Below, one piece after another: positions 1 through 6,564 of a stretch of 8,917 nt of DNA (positions are counted from its first letter, which is position 1; each line of letters opens with the position of its first letter). Under the pieces are notes generated by a model. It saw nothing but the letters and a program-made list of their open reading frames with translations, did not search any database and was not told the DNA's origin. Made by a program: the position numbers and the translations under genes. Source of the DNA: Colimorpha_A sp900556615 (GTDB lineage Bacteria; Bacillota; Clostridia; Oscillospirales; CAG-272); contig CAVBUH010000048.1 in assembly GCA_963598415.1 (NCBI GenBank), positions 1 through 8,917 on the forward strand, in the 5' to 3' direction.

Positions 1-390
1 TACCCCATTTAAGCCCTTTTTGAAAAAAGGGCTTAAAAATCCCAAAAACTTTTGACAAGAGAAAAACTGCGTTTTTCTCAGGGGAATAAGCAAAGCTTTG
101 GATAAGTAAAGTTTTAGCTTAAAGTCTTACTGTCTGTCAAGCGGCGCGCTTCCGAAAAATCTCTTATTTCCCCTGCAAGCGGAAATGTATTTCCGGAAAA
201 TCTCATTTTCTCCCGCCAAGCAGAAGCGTATTTCCATAAAATCTATTAATCCTCCCTGCCGAAAACACCGTTTTCGGCTATTCTTCTTTCCCTCTTTCTT
301 TTCAAGAAAGAGGCGGGGTTCGGGGCAGCGCCCCGCGCTTCCTTCTCATGGGGCAGCGCCCCGCGTTTCTCCCTCTTCTATGGGGCGTTA
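1..390 (+). repeat. Multi-hairpin intergenic repeat, copy 1 (left end cut by window)
   Basis: First of six related copies. Successive palindromes are visible: a at 8-37 (arms TTTAAGCCC/GGGCTTAAA around CTTTTTGAAAAAAG), b at 59-79 (GAGAAAAAC/GTTTTTCTC), c at 259-277 (CCGAAAAC/GTTTTCGG), d at 291-313 (CCTCTTTCTT/AAGAAAGAGG) and e at 321-335 (CGGGGC/GCCCCG). A second e-like palindrome lies at 350-362, and the final element is half of palindrome f (TGGGGCGTT at 381-389). The missing second half of f is replaced by the -35 box of the downstream promoter. Between b and c lie three degenerate tandem units. No long open frame here looks coding; the short ones are chance frames through the palindromes. 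The full unit in other copies begins with another f palindrome, which would lie just outside the window. Confidence 0.9.
138..258 (+). repeat. Three ~40-bp tandem units inside repeat copy 1
   Basis: Units run 138-175, 176-216 and 217-258 (38, 41 and 42 bases). Each begins CAAGC, contains a TTCC followed by an AAAATCT-type stretch, and ends in a C-rich CCCTGC or CCCGCC. Copies 2 and 3 also carry about three such units, while copies 5 and 6 carry only one. The units are too diverged and too closely packed to be a CRISPR array. Confidence 0.7.
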
Positions 391-419
391 TTGACAAAAA
401 ACAGATGTGGGGGTATAAT
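391..419 (+). promoter_or_regulatory. Consensus sigma-A promoter of the ABC exporter operon
   Basis: A perfect TTGACA (391-396) and a perfect TATAAT (414-419) are separated by 17 bases. Transcription would start near 426, giving a leader of about 90 bases before the first ABC gene at 517. The -35 box begins exactly where the terminal f palindrome of repeat copy 1 breaks off, so the promoter abuts the repeat. No operator palindrome is obvious in or beside it. Function is inferred from consensus match and position. Confidence 0.85.
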
Positions 420-422
420 ATG

Positions 423-527
423 AACATGAAATTTTTTCCCAGGCAAAAGCGCGCCGATTGTTCTGAGCAGCGTTTATATAAAAGAAACCGAACATTTTTT
501 CCGGAGTCTGAAAAACATGAAATTTTT
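423..527 (+). repeat. 14-bp direct repeat in the leader of the ABC operon
   Basis: The bases AACATGAAATTTTT occur at 423-436 and again at 514-527, 91 bases apart. The second copy carries the start codon of the first ABC gene. The first copy carries an ATG at 426, at the predicted transcription start, in a different reading frame that gives no recognisable protein. The 91-base offset is not a multiple of three, so this is not an alternative start for the same protein. Confidence 0.6.
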
Positions 528-2229
528 AGCAAAGTACCTAAAGCCCCATTTTCCACATATGCTGGCGGGACTGATTATAAAAATCGTCGGTACGCTCATG
601 GATCTTCTGATCCCCTATATATTGGAATACATAATCGATGTCGTGGTCCCGTCAGGCAATGCAAGACATATTGTTTTCTGGGGCACCATCATGATCCTCT
701 GTTCCATCGGAGGAATTTCGGGAAATATCATTGCAAACCGCATGGCGTCCGCTGTAGCGAGAGATACGACAAAAGAGATCAGGCACGATCTTTTTTACAG
801 AATATCCTATCTTTCGGCAAGACAGATCGACGAAATCACCGTTCCTACGCTCGAAACAAGGCTCACCTCCGACACCTATAACATTCACCAAATGACCGGC
901 ATGATGCAGCGGCTCGGAGTACGGGCGCCGATTCTGCTTATCGGTGGCGTAGCGGTTACCTTTTCCATGGAGCCGGTGCTTGCCCTTGTACTGATTTCGG
1001 TGCTTCCGTTCATGACGGCAGCGGTCTGGCTGATATCCAAAAAAGGGATTCCGCTCTTCAAAAAGCTCCAGCAGAAAACCGACGATATGGTACGCATCGT
1101 AAGAGAAAACGCGCAGGGAATCCGAGTCATCAAAGCGCTCTCCAAAACGGAATACGAAGCGGAAAAATTCGACAGGCAGAACCGCGAGGTCGCGGCAGCG
1201 GAGCTTTCCTCCGGGAAGACGATGGCAATTACCAATCCGCTTATGAGCGCCTTTCTCAATATCGGCATGGCTGCCGTTATCCTTGTCGGAGCCTTCCGGG
1301 TAAACGGCGGAAAAGCGGAAGCCGGCATGATCATCGCCTTCATGTCCTATTTTACCATCATCCTGAACGCCATGCTGTCGATCACACGGCTGTTTACGCT
1401 TTACTCCAAAGGGGCGGCGTCCGCCGCCAGAATTTCCGAAATCATTGAAATTCCCGATGATTTTGAAATTTGCGGCGATAAAACGGCAGAGGATACCGAC
1501 AACATCATTGAATTCCGGGACGTATGCTTTGCCTATCCGGGCAAAAAAAGTACCCTTGAACATATTTCTTTCTCTATAAAAAAGGGGCAGACTCTCGGTA
1601 TCATCGGTGCGACCGGAAGCGGAAAGTCTACCGTGATACAGCTTCTTCTGCGCTTTTACGACGCATCCTCCGGAAAAATACTGATAAACGGAAGGGATAT
1701 CAAATCGTATACCGCGGCAGAGCTTCGCTCCCGATTCGGAACGGTGCTTCAAAACGATTTTATCTATGCCGATACCGTACTTGAAAATATTGATTTCGGA
1801 CGAGGCATCGATTTTGAGTCGATAAAAAGCGCCTCCGCATACGCGCAGGCAGATTTTATTTCGGAGCTTGAGGACACCTTCTCCTATCATCTGAATACAA
1901 AGGGAACCAATCTCAGCGGCGGTCAGAAGCAGCGAATCCTGATTTCCCGCGCTCTTGCCTCAAATCCCGAAATCCTTGTGCTCGACGATTCGTCAAGCGC
2001 CCTTGATTATAAGACCGACTCCCGGCTTCGCGCCTCTCTGCGAAAGCAGTATTCCGAAACAACCAAAATTATTGTCGCACAGAGGGTCAGCTCGATATCT
2101 CATGCCGATCTCATTCTCGTGCTGAACGGCGGGAAAATCGTCGGTTCGGGAAAACACGAAGAGCTTATTGAAAACTGTCCGATATATAAAGAAATCAGCC
2201 GGTCGCAGATCGGAGGTACGATTGAATGA
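517..2229 (+). CDS. Heterodimeric ABC exporter, subunit with degenerate ATP site
   Basis: Type IV (ABCB-like) exporter half-transporter of 570 residues: an N-terminal six-helix membrane domain (hydrophobic segments near 15-44, 51-75, 130-150, 152-174, 240-260, 268-292) followed by an ATPase domain. Visible motifs are Walker A GATGSGKS (364-371), Q-loop Q412, an intact LSGGQ signature (466-470) and Walker B ending LVLDD with Asp491. The catalytic Glu after Walker B is replaced by Asp, and the H-loop His by Gln (Q522, in VAQR). These are the usual losses in the degenerate half of heterodimeric exporters such as TM287/288, LmrCD and BmrCD. The partner overlaps its stop. The start is supported by GGAG 10 bases upstream. 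Substrate is not determinable from sequence; drugs, lipids or peptides are all possible. No regulator gene is adjacent. Confidence 0.95.
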   Translation: MKFLAKYLKPHFPHMLAGLIIKIVGTLMDLLIPYILEYIIDVVVPSGNARHIVFWGTIMILCSIGGISGNIIANRMASAVARDTTKEIRHDLFYRISYLSARQIDEITVPTLETRLTSDTYNIHQMTGMMQRLGVRAPILLIGGVAVTFSMEPVLALVLISVLPFMTAAVWLISKKGIPLFKKLQQKTDDMVRIVRENAQGIRVIKALSKTEYEAEKFDRQNREVAAAELSSGKTMAITNPLMSAFLNIGMAAVILVGAFRVNGGKAEAGMIIAFMSYFTIILNAMLSITRLFTLYSKGAASAARISEIIEIPDDFEICGDKTAEDTDNIIEFRDVCFAYPGKKSTLEHISFSIKKGQTLGIIGATGSGKSTVIQLLLRFYDASSGKILINGRDIKSYTAAELRSRFGTVLQNDFIYADTVLENIDFGRGIDFESIKSASAYAQADFISELEDTFSYHLNTKGTNLSGGQKQRILISRALASNPEILVLDDSSSALDYKTDSRLRASLRKQYSETTKIIVAQRVSSISHADLILVLNGGKIVGSGKHEELIENCPIYKEISRSQIGGTIE

Positions 2230-3998
2230 ATATACCGCCGAGTACCGAAAAAAAGCCGGCAATCAAATGGAACGTGATAAAAAGACTGCTTCCCTATCTC
2301 TTTGCCCATAAGCCGACGCTTTTCTCCGCGTTTGCGCTTATGCTCATCTCAAGCGCGCTCTCGCTCGCCGGTCCGAGTCTCTCGGGAAAAGCGATCGCCG
2401 CTCTCGAAGGCGGAAAAGGAAACGTCGATTTCAAAAGCGTATTCTTTTTCTGCGCGCTTATGGCGGTATTCTATATTGCTTCTGCCCTGCTGTCCTATCT
2501 GCTCTCCATTGTCATGCTGGGACTGAGCAAAAAAATTTCCTTCACGATGCGGAAACAGGTATTCGAGCATCTGCTCTCACTTCCCGTCGGGTATTTTGAC
2601 AAAAACCAAACCGGCGATATCATAAGCCGTATTTCCTATGACGTCGATACCGTAAACGCCTCGCTTTCCTCTGACCTGCTTCAGATCTGTACCAGCGCCG
2701 TTACCATCATCGGCTCTTTTGTCATGATGTGCGTCATTTCTCCCAAACTGATCCTCGTTTTCGCGGTCACGCTTCCGCTTTCGGTATGGTTTATTCAATA
2801 TCGCGCAAGGAAGGTCAAGCCGCTTTTCAGAAAAAGATCGGCAAAGCTTGGAGAACTCAACGGCTTTGCAGAGGAAATGCTGTCCGGTCAAAAATCCATC
2901 CGTGCATACAACCGTGAAAAAATTATCATCGGACGCTTCGATGAAAAAAATGAGGAAGCCGTCAATTCCTATTACAATGCCGAATATCAGGGCAGCGTGG
3001 TTGGTCCCTCCGTTAACTTTATTAACAATCTCTCCATGTCCTTCGTCAGTATGTTCGGCGCGCTTCTCTATCTCAGCGGAGACATATCGCTTTCCGGCAT
3101 ATCGGAGTTTATCCTGTATTCACGCCGTTTTTCGGGCCCCGTCGGGGAGCTTGCTAATATTTTCAGCGATCTTCAATCGGCGTCCTCCGCCGCTGAAAGA
3201 ATTTTCCGCGTCCTTGACGAATCTCCCGAACCTGCCGACTCTCCTTCCGCTGTCGAAATCCAAAACGTAAAGGGTAAAGTGGAGTTTCAAAATATTTCAT
3301 TCGGCTATACCGACGACAAAATAATCATCAAGGATTTCAGTCTGTCGGTCCCGCCCGGCAGCACAATAGCGATCGTAGGTCCAACCGGCGCCGGGAAAAC
3401 CACCATCGTCAATCTTCTTATGAGATTTTATGATCCTCAGAGAGGAAAAATCCTTATCGACGGCAGAGACATCTCCGAAATTACCCGGTCAAGTCTGAGA
3501 AAATGTTTCACAATGGTGCTCCAGGACACCTGGCTCTTCACCGGTACTATCAGAGAAAATATCGCTTTCGGGAACGACGGCGCAAGCGACGGAGATATCA
3601 GACGCGCTGCCGGGGCGGCGGGCATCACCGAATATATCGATTCTCTTCCCGATGGCTATGACACCGTTCTTTCCGATGACGGGGTTAATCTCTCCAAAGG
3701 TCAGAAGCAGCTTCTCACCATCTCCCGAGCAATGCTTTCGAGCGCGCCCATCCTAATCCTCGACGAAGCAACCTCCAACGTTGACTCCCGTACCGAACAG
3801 CAGATTCAGAATGCGATGAACAAACTTATGAAAGGGAAAACCTCCTTTGTCATCGCACATCGGCTTTCCACCGTCAAAAATGCGGATCTTATCCTTGTGA
3901 TACGCGACGGCAATATTGCGGAAAGTGGTTCTCATGATGAGCTTCTTTCAAAAGGCGGGATTTATTACGGACTTTATCATTCGCAGTTCGACTCCTGA
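2226..3998 (+). CDS. Heterodimeric ABC exporter, subunit with intact catalytic residues
   Basis: Partner half-transporter of 590 residues. A slightly longer polar N-terminus precedes six membrane helices (first ones near 32-52, 71-97, 150-172, 174-192). The ATPase domain has Walker A GPTGAGKT (385-392), Q-loop Q433, Walker B LILDEATS with catalytic Glu514, and H-loop His545 (IAHRLS). Its signature is LSKGQ (489-493), with Lys where the family has Gly. The consensus ATP site would therefore pair this subunit's Walker motifs with the partner's LSGGQ, and the degenerate site would pair LSKGQ with the partner's Asp491/Gln522. The ATG overlaps the upstream stop (ATGA), and GGAGG lies 9 bases before it inside the upstream gene, which suggests translational coupling and equimolar synthesis. 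It acts in the cytoplasmic membrane as an ATP-driven exporter; the substrate is unknown. Confidence 0.95.
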   Translation: MNIPPSTEKKPAIKWNVIKRLLPYLFAHKPTLFSAFALMLISSALSLAGPSLSGKAIAALEGGKGNVDFKSVFFFCALMAVFYIASALLSYLLSIVMLGLSKKISFTMRKQVFEHLLSLPVGYFDKNQTGDIISRISYDVDTVNASLSSDLLQICTSAVTIIGSFVMMCVISPKLILVFAVTLPLSVWFIQYRARKVKPLFRKRSAKLGELNGFAEEMLSGQKSIRAYNREKIIIGRFDEKNEEAVNSYYNAEYQGSVVGPSVNFINNLSMSFVSMFGALLYLSGDISLSGISEFILYSRRFSGPVGELANIFSDLQSASSAAERIFRVLDESPEPADSPSAVEIQNVKGKVEFQNISFGYTDDKIIIKDFSLSVPPGSTIAIVGPTGAGKTTIVNLLMRFYDPQRGKILIDGRDISEITRSSLRKCFTMVLQDTWLFTGTIRENIAFGNDGASDGDIRRAAGAAGITEYIDSLPDGYDTVLSDDGVNLSKGQKQLLTISRAMLSSAPILILDEATSNVDSRTEQQIQNAMNKLMKGKTSFVIAHRLSTVKNADLILVIRDGNIAESGSHDELLSKGGIYYGLYHSQFDS

Positions 3999-4011
3999 CG
4001 AACTTGTATCC

Positions 4012-4359
4012 TATGGGGCAACGCCCCATAGAATTATAAGAAACGCGGGGCGCCGCCCCGAACCCCGCCTCTTTCTTGAAAAGAAAGAGGGAAAGAAGAA
4101 AAAGCCGAAAACGCTGTTTTCGGCAGGGGATTATAGATTTTTGCGGAAATACACTTCTGCTTGGCGGGATAATATGAGATTCTTGCGGAAGCGAATTTCC
4201 ACTTGGCAGGAGAAATAAAGAGGTTTTGCAATAATATGCCACATGGCAAGAAATTAGACTTTAAGCTAAAACTTCACTTATCCCTCATCAAAAGTTTTTC
4301 GGGTTTTCAGGGGCTTTTTTCAAAAAGCCTCCTGAATAGGGTTTGGGGCAAAGCCACAT
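4012..4359 (-). repeat. Multi-hairpin intergenic repeat, copy 2 (inverted)
   Basis: Read on the + strand the modules appear in reverse order: f at 4012-4030 (TATGGGGC/GCCCCATA), e at 4046-4060, d at 4068-4090, c at 4105-4123, then about three tandem units, and a at 4307-4335 in the TCAGG-type variant. Palindrome b is absent: the sequence passes from CTTATCCCTCA directly to TCAAAAGTTTTT. The element ends in a degenerate GGGGCAAAGCC near 4345-4355. It begins 13 bases after the stop of the ABC operon, so the operon lies between inverted copies 1 and 2. None of its hairpins is followed by a convincing T-run on the + strand, so I cannot name it as the operon terminator. Confidence 0.9.
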
Positions 4360-4389
4360 GTTATAGCATCGACATATACCCACCATACT

Positions 4390-4426
4390 AAAAAACACGT
4401 CAGCTGTCAAAGCCGGCGCGTTTTTT
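4390..4426 (-). terminator. Candidate terminator downstream of the small membrane protein gene
   Basis: The arms AAAAAACACG (4390-4399) and CGCGTTTTTT (4417-4426) pair over ten positions with a 17-base loop. The one imperfect position is a G-U wobble on the - strand but an A-C mismatch on the + strand, which favours - strand use. Read on the - strand it ends in a run of six T. It lies about 185 bases after the stop of the 80-residue gene, with no competing - strand gene between. The large loop makes this a tentative call. Confidence 0.4.
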
Positions 4427-4433
4427 ACTTAAA

Positions 4434-4608
4434 GCAATACCTCCGGGTTCTGATGGTGCAAATGCGCAGTCCTATTTTTCATTAGACGATACCAATTGGG
4501 GAGGCAAGAGAGACTTCTCTGCAGACGAAATTGGTGAAGTATGACGAAAAAGGGACAAACAGATATGCTATCAAGGCAAAAGCCGTGAACTCCGCGATGT
4601 TGTCTTAA
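4434..4608 (+). pseudogene. Small frameshifted coding remnant, family unknown
   Basis: Two abutting + strand frames both look protein-like. The first, from 4434 to a stop at 4542-4544, reads with residues such as DGANAQSYFSLDDTNWGG and ends DEIGEV. The second, open from before 4534 to a stop at 4606-4608, reads KYDEKGTNRYAIKAKAVNS and on to the stop. A frame change near 4535-4545 would join them into one C-terminal fragment of about 57 residues. There is no ribosome binding site or good start codon at the 5' end, and the piece stops at the 3' end of the opposing membrane protein gene. I do not recognise the family, and chance open frames remain possible at this length. Confidence 0.35.
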
Positions 4609-4612
4609 TATG

Positions 4613-4855
4613 TTATTTTACAATATCAAAAAATTTTAAAATACAGAGTACAAGCCCGACAAAGCTGTAAACTCCCATCAACGATCCAATTAGCCCGAAA
4701 ATAATCCCGATAATCGGAATTTTTGCGAGCAAGGCGATAAGCCAGCCGAGAACCGCGCAGATTACAAGAAAAATTATCGCTTGAATCAACAGGGATGCAA
4801 TATCGCCTTTCTTGATTTTAAAGGGTGTGGGCCATAGTTTTTTGATATAATCCAT
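4613..4855 (-). CDS. Small membrane protein of unknown function
   Basis: An 80-residue protein with a short polar, Lys-rich N-terminus (starts MDYIKKLWPTPFKIKKGD) and two hydrophobic segments, roughly 20-44 and 47-75, rich in Ile, Leu, Val and Gly. It is expected to span the cytoplasmic membrane as a hairpin or with two to three helices. There is no signal peptidase site and no catalytic motif. Evidence that it is a real gene: an excellent ribosome binding site (AGGAGGAG, six bases before the ATG), a good promoter at 4910-4938 and a possible downstream terminator. It appears to be transcribed alone. Small proteins of this general look are common in Clostridia, but I cannot assign a named family or role. 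Confidence 0.8.
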   Translation of the reverse strand: MDYIKKLWPTPFKIKKGDIASLLIQAIIFLVICAVLGWLIALLAKIPIIGIIFGLIGSLMGVYSFVGLVLCILKFFDIVK

Positions 4856-4909
4856 AATTAACTCCTCCTCATATTGCTGAAGTTTTAACTGTAAAAAACG
4901 GTTAAGAAT

Positions 4910-4938
4910 ATTATATCATATTCCGTCACAAATAACAA
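4910..4938 (-). promoter_or_regulatory. Promoter of the small membrane protein gene
   Basis: On the - strand, TTGTTA (4938-4933) and a perfect TATAAT (4915-4910) are 17 bases apart. Transcription would start near 4903, giving a leader of about 47 bases that contains the strong AGGAGGAG site. The A+T-rich stretch from here to copy 3 of the repeat (4939-5062) shows nothing else I can name. Confidence 0.75.
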
Positions 4939-5062
4939 GTACATTTTATAAAACTAATTTAAAAATATCTTTTTTACCGAATCATTCATCAAAATACGCT
5001 TGGTGTTTTTTAGGAATCACTAATTAAATCGGCCATACAGATTTCCAAGATGATTTTTTGAA

Positions 5063-5427
5063 CAGCAACACCCCATAGAAAAGAAGCGCGGGGCGCTGCC
5101 CCGAACCCCGCCTCTTTCTTGAAAAGAAAGAGGGAAAGAAAAATAAGCCGAAAACGGCGTTTTCGGCGGGAGATTATAGATTTTTGAGGAAGTGCGCTTC
5201 TGCTTGGCAGGAGAATATGAGATTCTCGCGGAAGAACAATTCCACTCAGCGGGGGAAATAAGAGGTTTTTGCGAAAGAGTACAGCCTCTTGGAAAAAAAT
5301 AAGGCTTTAAGCTAAACCTTCACTTACCCCTGAGAAAAACGCAGTTTTTCTCTTATTAAAAGTTTTTGGGATTTTTAAGACCTTTTTTCAAAAAGGGCTT
5401 AAATGGGGTTTGGGGCAACGCCACATA
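5063..5427 (-). repeat. Multi-hairpin intergenic repeat, copy 3 (inverted, full length)
   Basis: This copy is complete: a degenerate f near 5065-5077, e at 5089-5103, d at 5111-5133, c at 5148-5166, about three tandem units (5167-5300), b at 5332-5352 (GAGAAAAAC/GTTTTTCTC), a at 5374-5403, and a closing GGGGCAACGCC near 5412-5422. In palindrome a one arm reads TTTTTAAGACC against GGGCTTAAA, so one or two pairs have been lost. It has the same orientation as copy 2 and is inverted relative to copies 1, 5 and 6. Its end lies about 27 bases from the tRNA terminator. Confidence 0.9.
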
Positions 5428-5453
5428 GAAAAAACAACGGCGTAAGCGCGATT

Positions 5454-5488
5454 AAAAAAACGGAGCAAGCTCTACAAAACTTACTCCG
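5454..5488 (-). terminator. Intrinsic terminator of the tRNA-Arg/tRNA-His transcript
   Basis: On the - strand, a nine-pair stem (CGGAGUAAG with CUUGCUCCG, one U-G wobble, arms 5488-5480 and 5469-5461) is followed directly by seven T residues (5460-5454). It begins 4 bases after the CCA end of tRNA-His. Stem, T-run and position all fit a rho-independent terminator. Confidence 0.9.
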
Positions 5489-5491
5489 ATA

Positions 5492-5568
5492 TGGGGTGAG
5501 TAATGGGACTCGAACCCACGGCCTCCAGGGCCACAACCTGGCGCTATAACCAACTTAGCTATACCCAC
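5492..5568 (-). tRNA. trnH: tRNA-His (GTG)
   Basis: The cloverleaf folds on the - strand. The seven-pair acceptor is GTGGGTA/TACTCAC, the anticodon stem CCAGG/CCTGG encloses loop TTGTGGC with anticodon GTG (5534-5532), and the T arm carries TTCGAGT. The histidine identity elements are present: an encoded extra G at position -1 (base 5569) faces discriminator C73 (base 5495). The CCA end is encoded (5494-5492). It is co-transcribed behind tRNA-Arg, 7 bases away. Confidence 0.97.
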
Positions 5569-5575
5569 CATAAGC

Positions 5576-5652
<77 letters not shown>

Positions 5653-5668
5653 AAAATCAGCGTATTAT

Positions 5669-5697
5669 ATTATATCACATTGCACTGTCTTTGTCAA
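5669..5697 (-). promoter_or_regulatory. Near-perfect promoter of the tRNA unit
   Basis: On the - strand, a perfect TTGACA (5697-5692) and a perfect TATAAT (5674-5669) are 17 bases apart. A second TATAAT overlaps at 5669-5664. Transcription would begin near 5662, about 10 bases before the mature 5' end of tRNA-Arg. Such strength is typical of stable RNA promoters. Confidence 0.92.
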
Positions 5698-5748
5698 GTT
5701 TTTTTACAAAATAATATGATGCGTATCTCGAAAATATTTTATGTTTTA

Positions 5749-5777
5749 TTGACTTTTTCTGAGATAAAATATATAAT
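5749..5777 (+). promoter_or_regulatory. Promoter of the PHP phosphatase gene
   Basis: TTGACT (5749-5754) and TATAAT (5772-5777) are 17 bases apart, with a start expected near 5784. It is divergent from the tRNA promoter, with about 50 bases between the two -35 boxes. The leader is A+T-rich, with a ribosome binding site AAAAGGAA six bases before the ATG at 5821. Confidence 0.8.
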
Positions 5778-5820
5778 AATATTGTTATAGTAGAAATATA
5801 AATTTTAAAAGGAACCACAC

Positions 5821-6552
5821 ATGACCGACATTCACTGCCACATTCTCCCCGGAATTGACGACGGAGCGTCCTGCATCGAGGAAGCTCTTGATATGGCTGT
5901 TCTCGCCGCCGAATCGGGCGTTACCGATATCATCTGTACTTCACATATAAGATGCAATCACGATAACCCGAAAACGGTCGCTGCCAAAATAGAAAATCTT
6001 TACAAAGAGCTTCGGAACAAGCTTAAAGAAAACAGTATACCGGTAAATCTTTATATGGGTGCGGAAATACTCTGTCTGCCTGACATTCTCCTGTATCTTG
6101 AAAAAAGACTCCTTCCCACACTCGGCGGTACAGATTATCTGCTTGCAGAATTTCCCTTTGACGCACCGGGAGAATACATAAGCTCTATGCTGAAAAAAAC
6201 AGCAGCCATGAACTACCGTCCGGTCATTGCCCATCCGGAGCGCTATTCTGCTGTTCGCCGTGATCCCGCTCTCCTTCCGGATTGGTTTGACCGCGGTTAT
6301 ATACTTCAGCTAAATAAAGGCAGCATCCTCGGCGCTTTCGGAAGCCGTGTCAGAACAACAGCTCTTGAAATGCTTGACAGTGGGCTTTGTCATGTGATTG
6401 CAAGCGATGCACATGGCTCGGTTTCACGAACACCGTCCATTGCAAATCTCATTGATTTTTTAAACGATAGATACAAACCGGAATATATAGCGCTCCTTCT
6501 TGACGAGAATCCCCGTCGTATTCTTGAAAACCGCGATACCGTTTCTGTTTGA
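5821..6552 (+). CDS. cpsB: CpsB/YwqE-type PHP-family protein-tyrosine phosphatase
   Basis: This 243-residue protein has the length and motifs of the manganese-dependent CpsB/CapC/YwqE tyrosine phosphatases of Gram-positive bacteria. The metal ligands of a PHP site are all visible: DIHCH (H5, H7) followed by PGIDDGA (D14), TSH (H42), GAE (E82), AEFPF (E110), AHPERY (H138) and SDAHG (D196, H198). Family members dephosphorylate an autophosphorylating tyrosine kinase (CpsD/YwqD-like) that controls capsule or exopolysaccharide assembly, and act in the cytoplasm at the membrane. Unusually, no kinase, chain-length regulator or glycosyltransferase gene is beside it. It is flanked by tRNAs and a repeat and has its own promoter and terminator. 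It may act on a remote partner. Family assignment is firm; the physiological substrate is inferred. Confidence 0.92.
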   Translation: MTDIHCHILPGIDDGASCIEEALDMAVLAAESGVTDIICTSHIRCNHDNPKTVAAKIENLYKELRNKLKENSIPVNLYMGAEILCLPDILLYLEKRLLPTLGGTDYLLAEFPFDAPGEYISSMLKKTAAMNYRPVIAHPERYSAVRRDPALLPDWFDRGYILQLNKGSILGAFGSRVRTTALEMLDSGLCHVIASDAHGSVSRTPSIANLIDFLNDRYKPEYIALLLDENPRRILENRDTVSV

Positions 6553-6564
6553 AAGAGAGACGAC

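Noticed and set aside
138..258. Possible CRISPR-like array
   Set aside because: The units are diverged along their whole length, with no constant repeat plus unique spacer pattern, and no cas genes are near.
348..881. 177-codon + strand open frame overlapping the first ABC gene
   Set aside because: It runs through the repeat, the promoter and then out of frame through the well-supported ABC gene; its Cys/His/Arg-rich translation is typical of a shadow frame.
652..1890. 412-codon - strand open frame opposite the first ABC gene
   Set aside because: It is antisense to a gene with clear ABC motifs, with no ribosome binding site and a composition typical of a shadow frame.
3916..4242. Open frames on both strands across the end of the ABC operon and repeat copy 2
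   Set aside because: They cross from gene into repeat and translate palindromes; no start signals or protein-like composition.
1..4359. A classical composite transposon carrying the ABC operon
   Set aside because: The flanking elements encode no transposase, have no clear target duplications, and occur elsewhere in the window beside unrelated genes; simple repeat insertion explains the layout.
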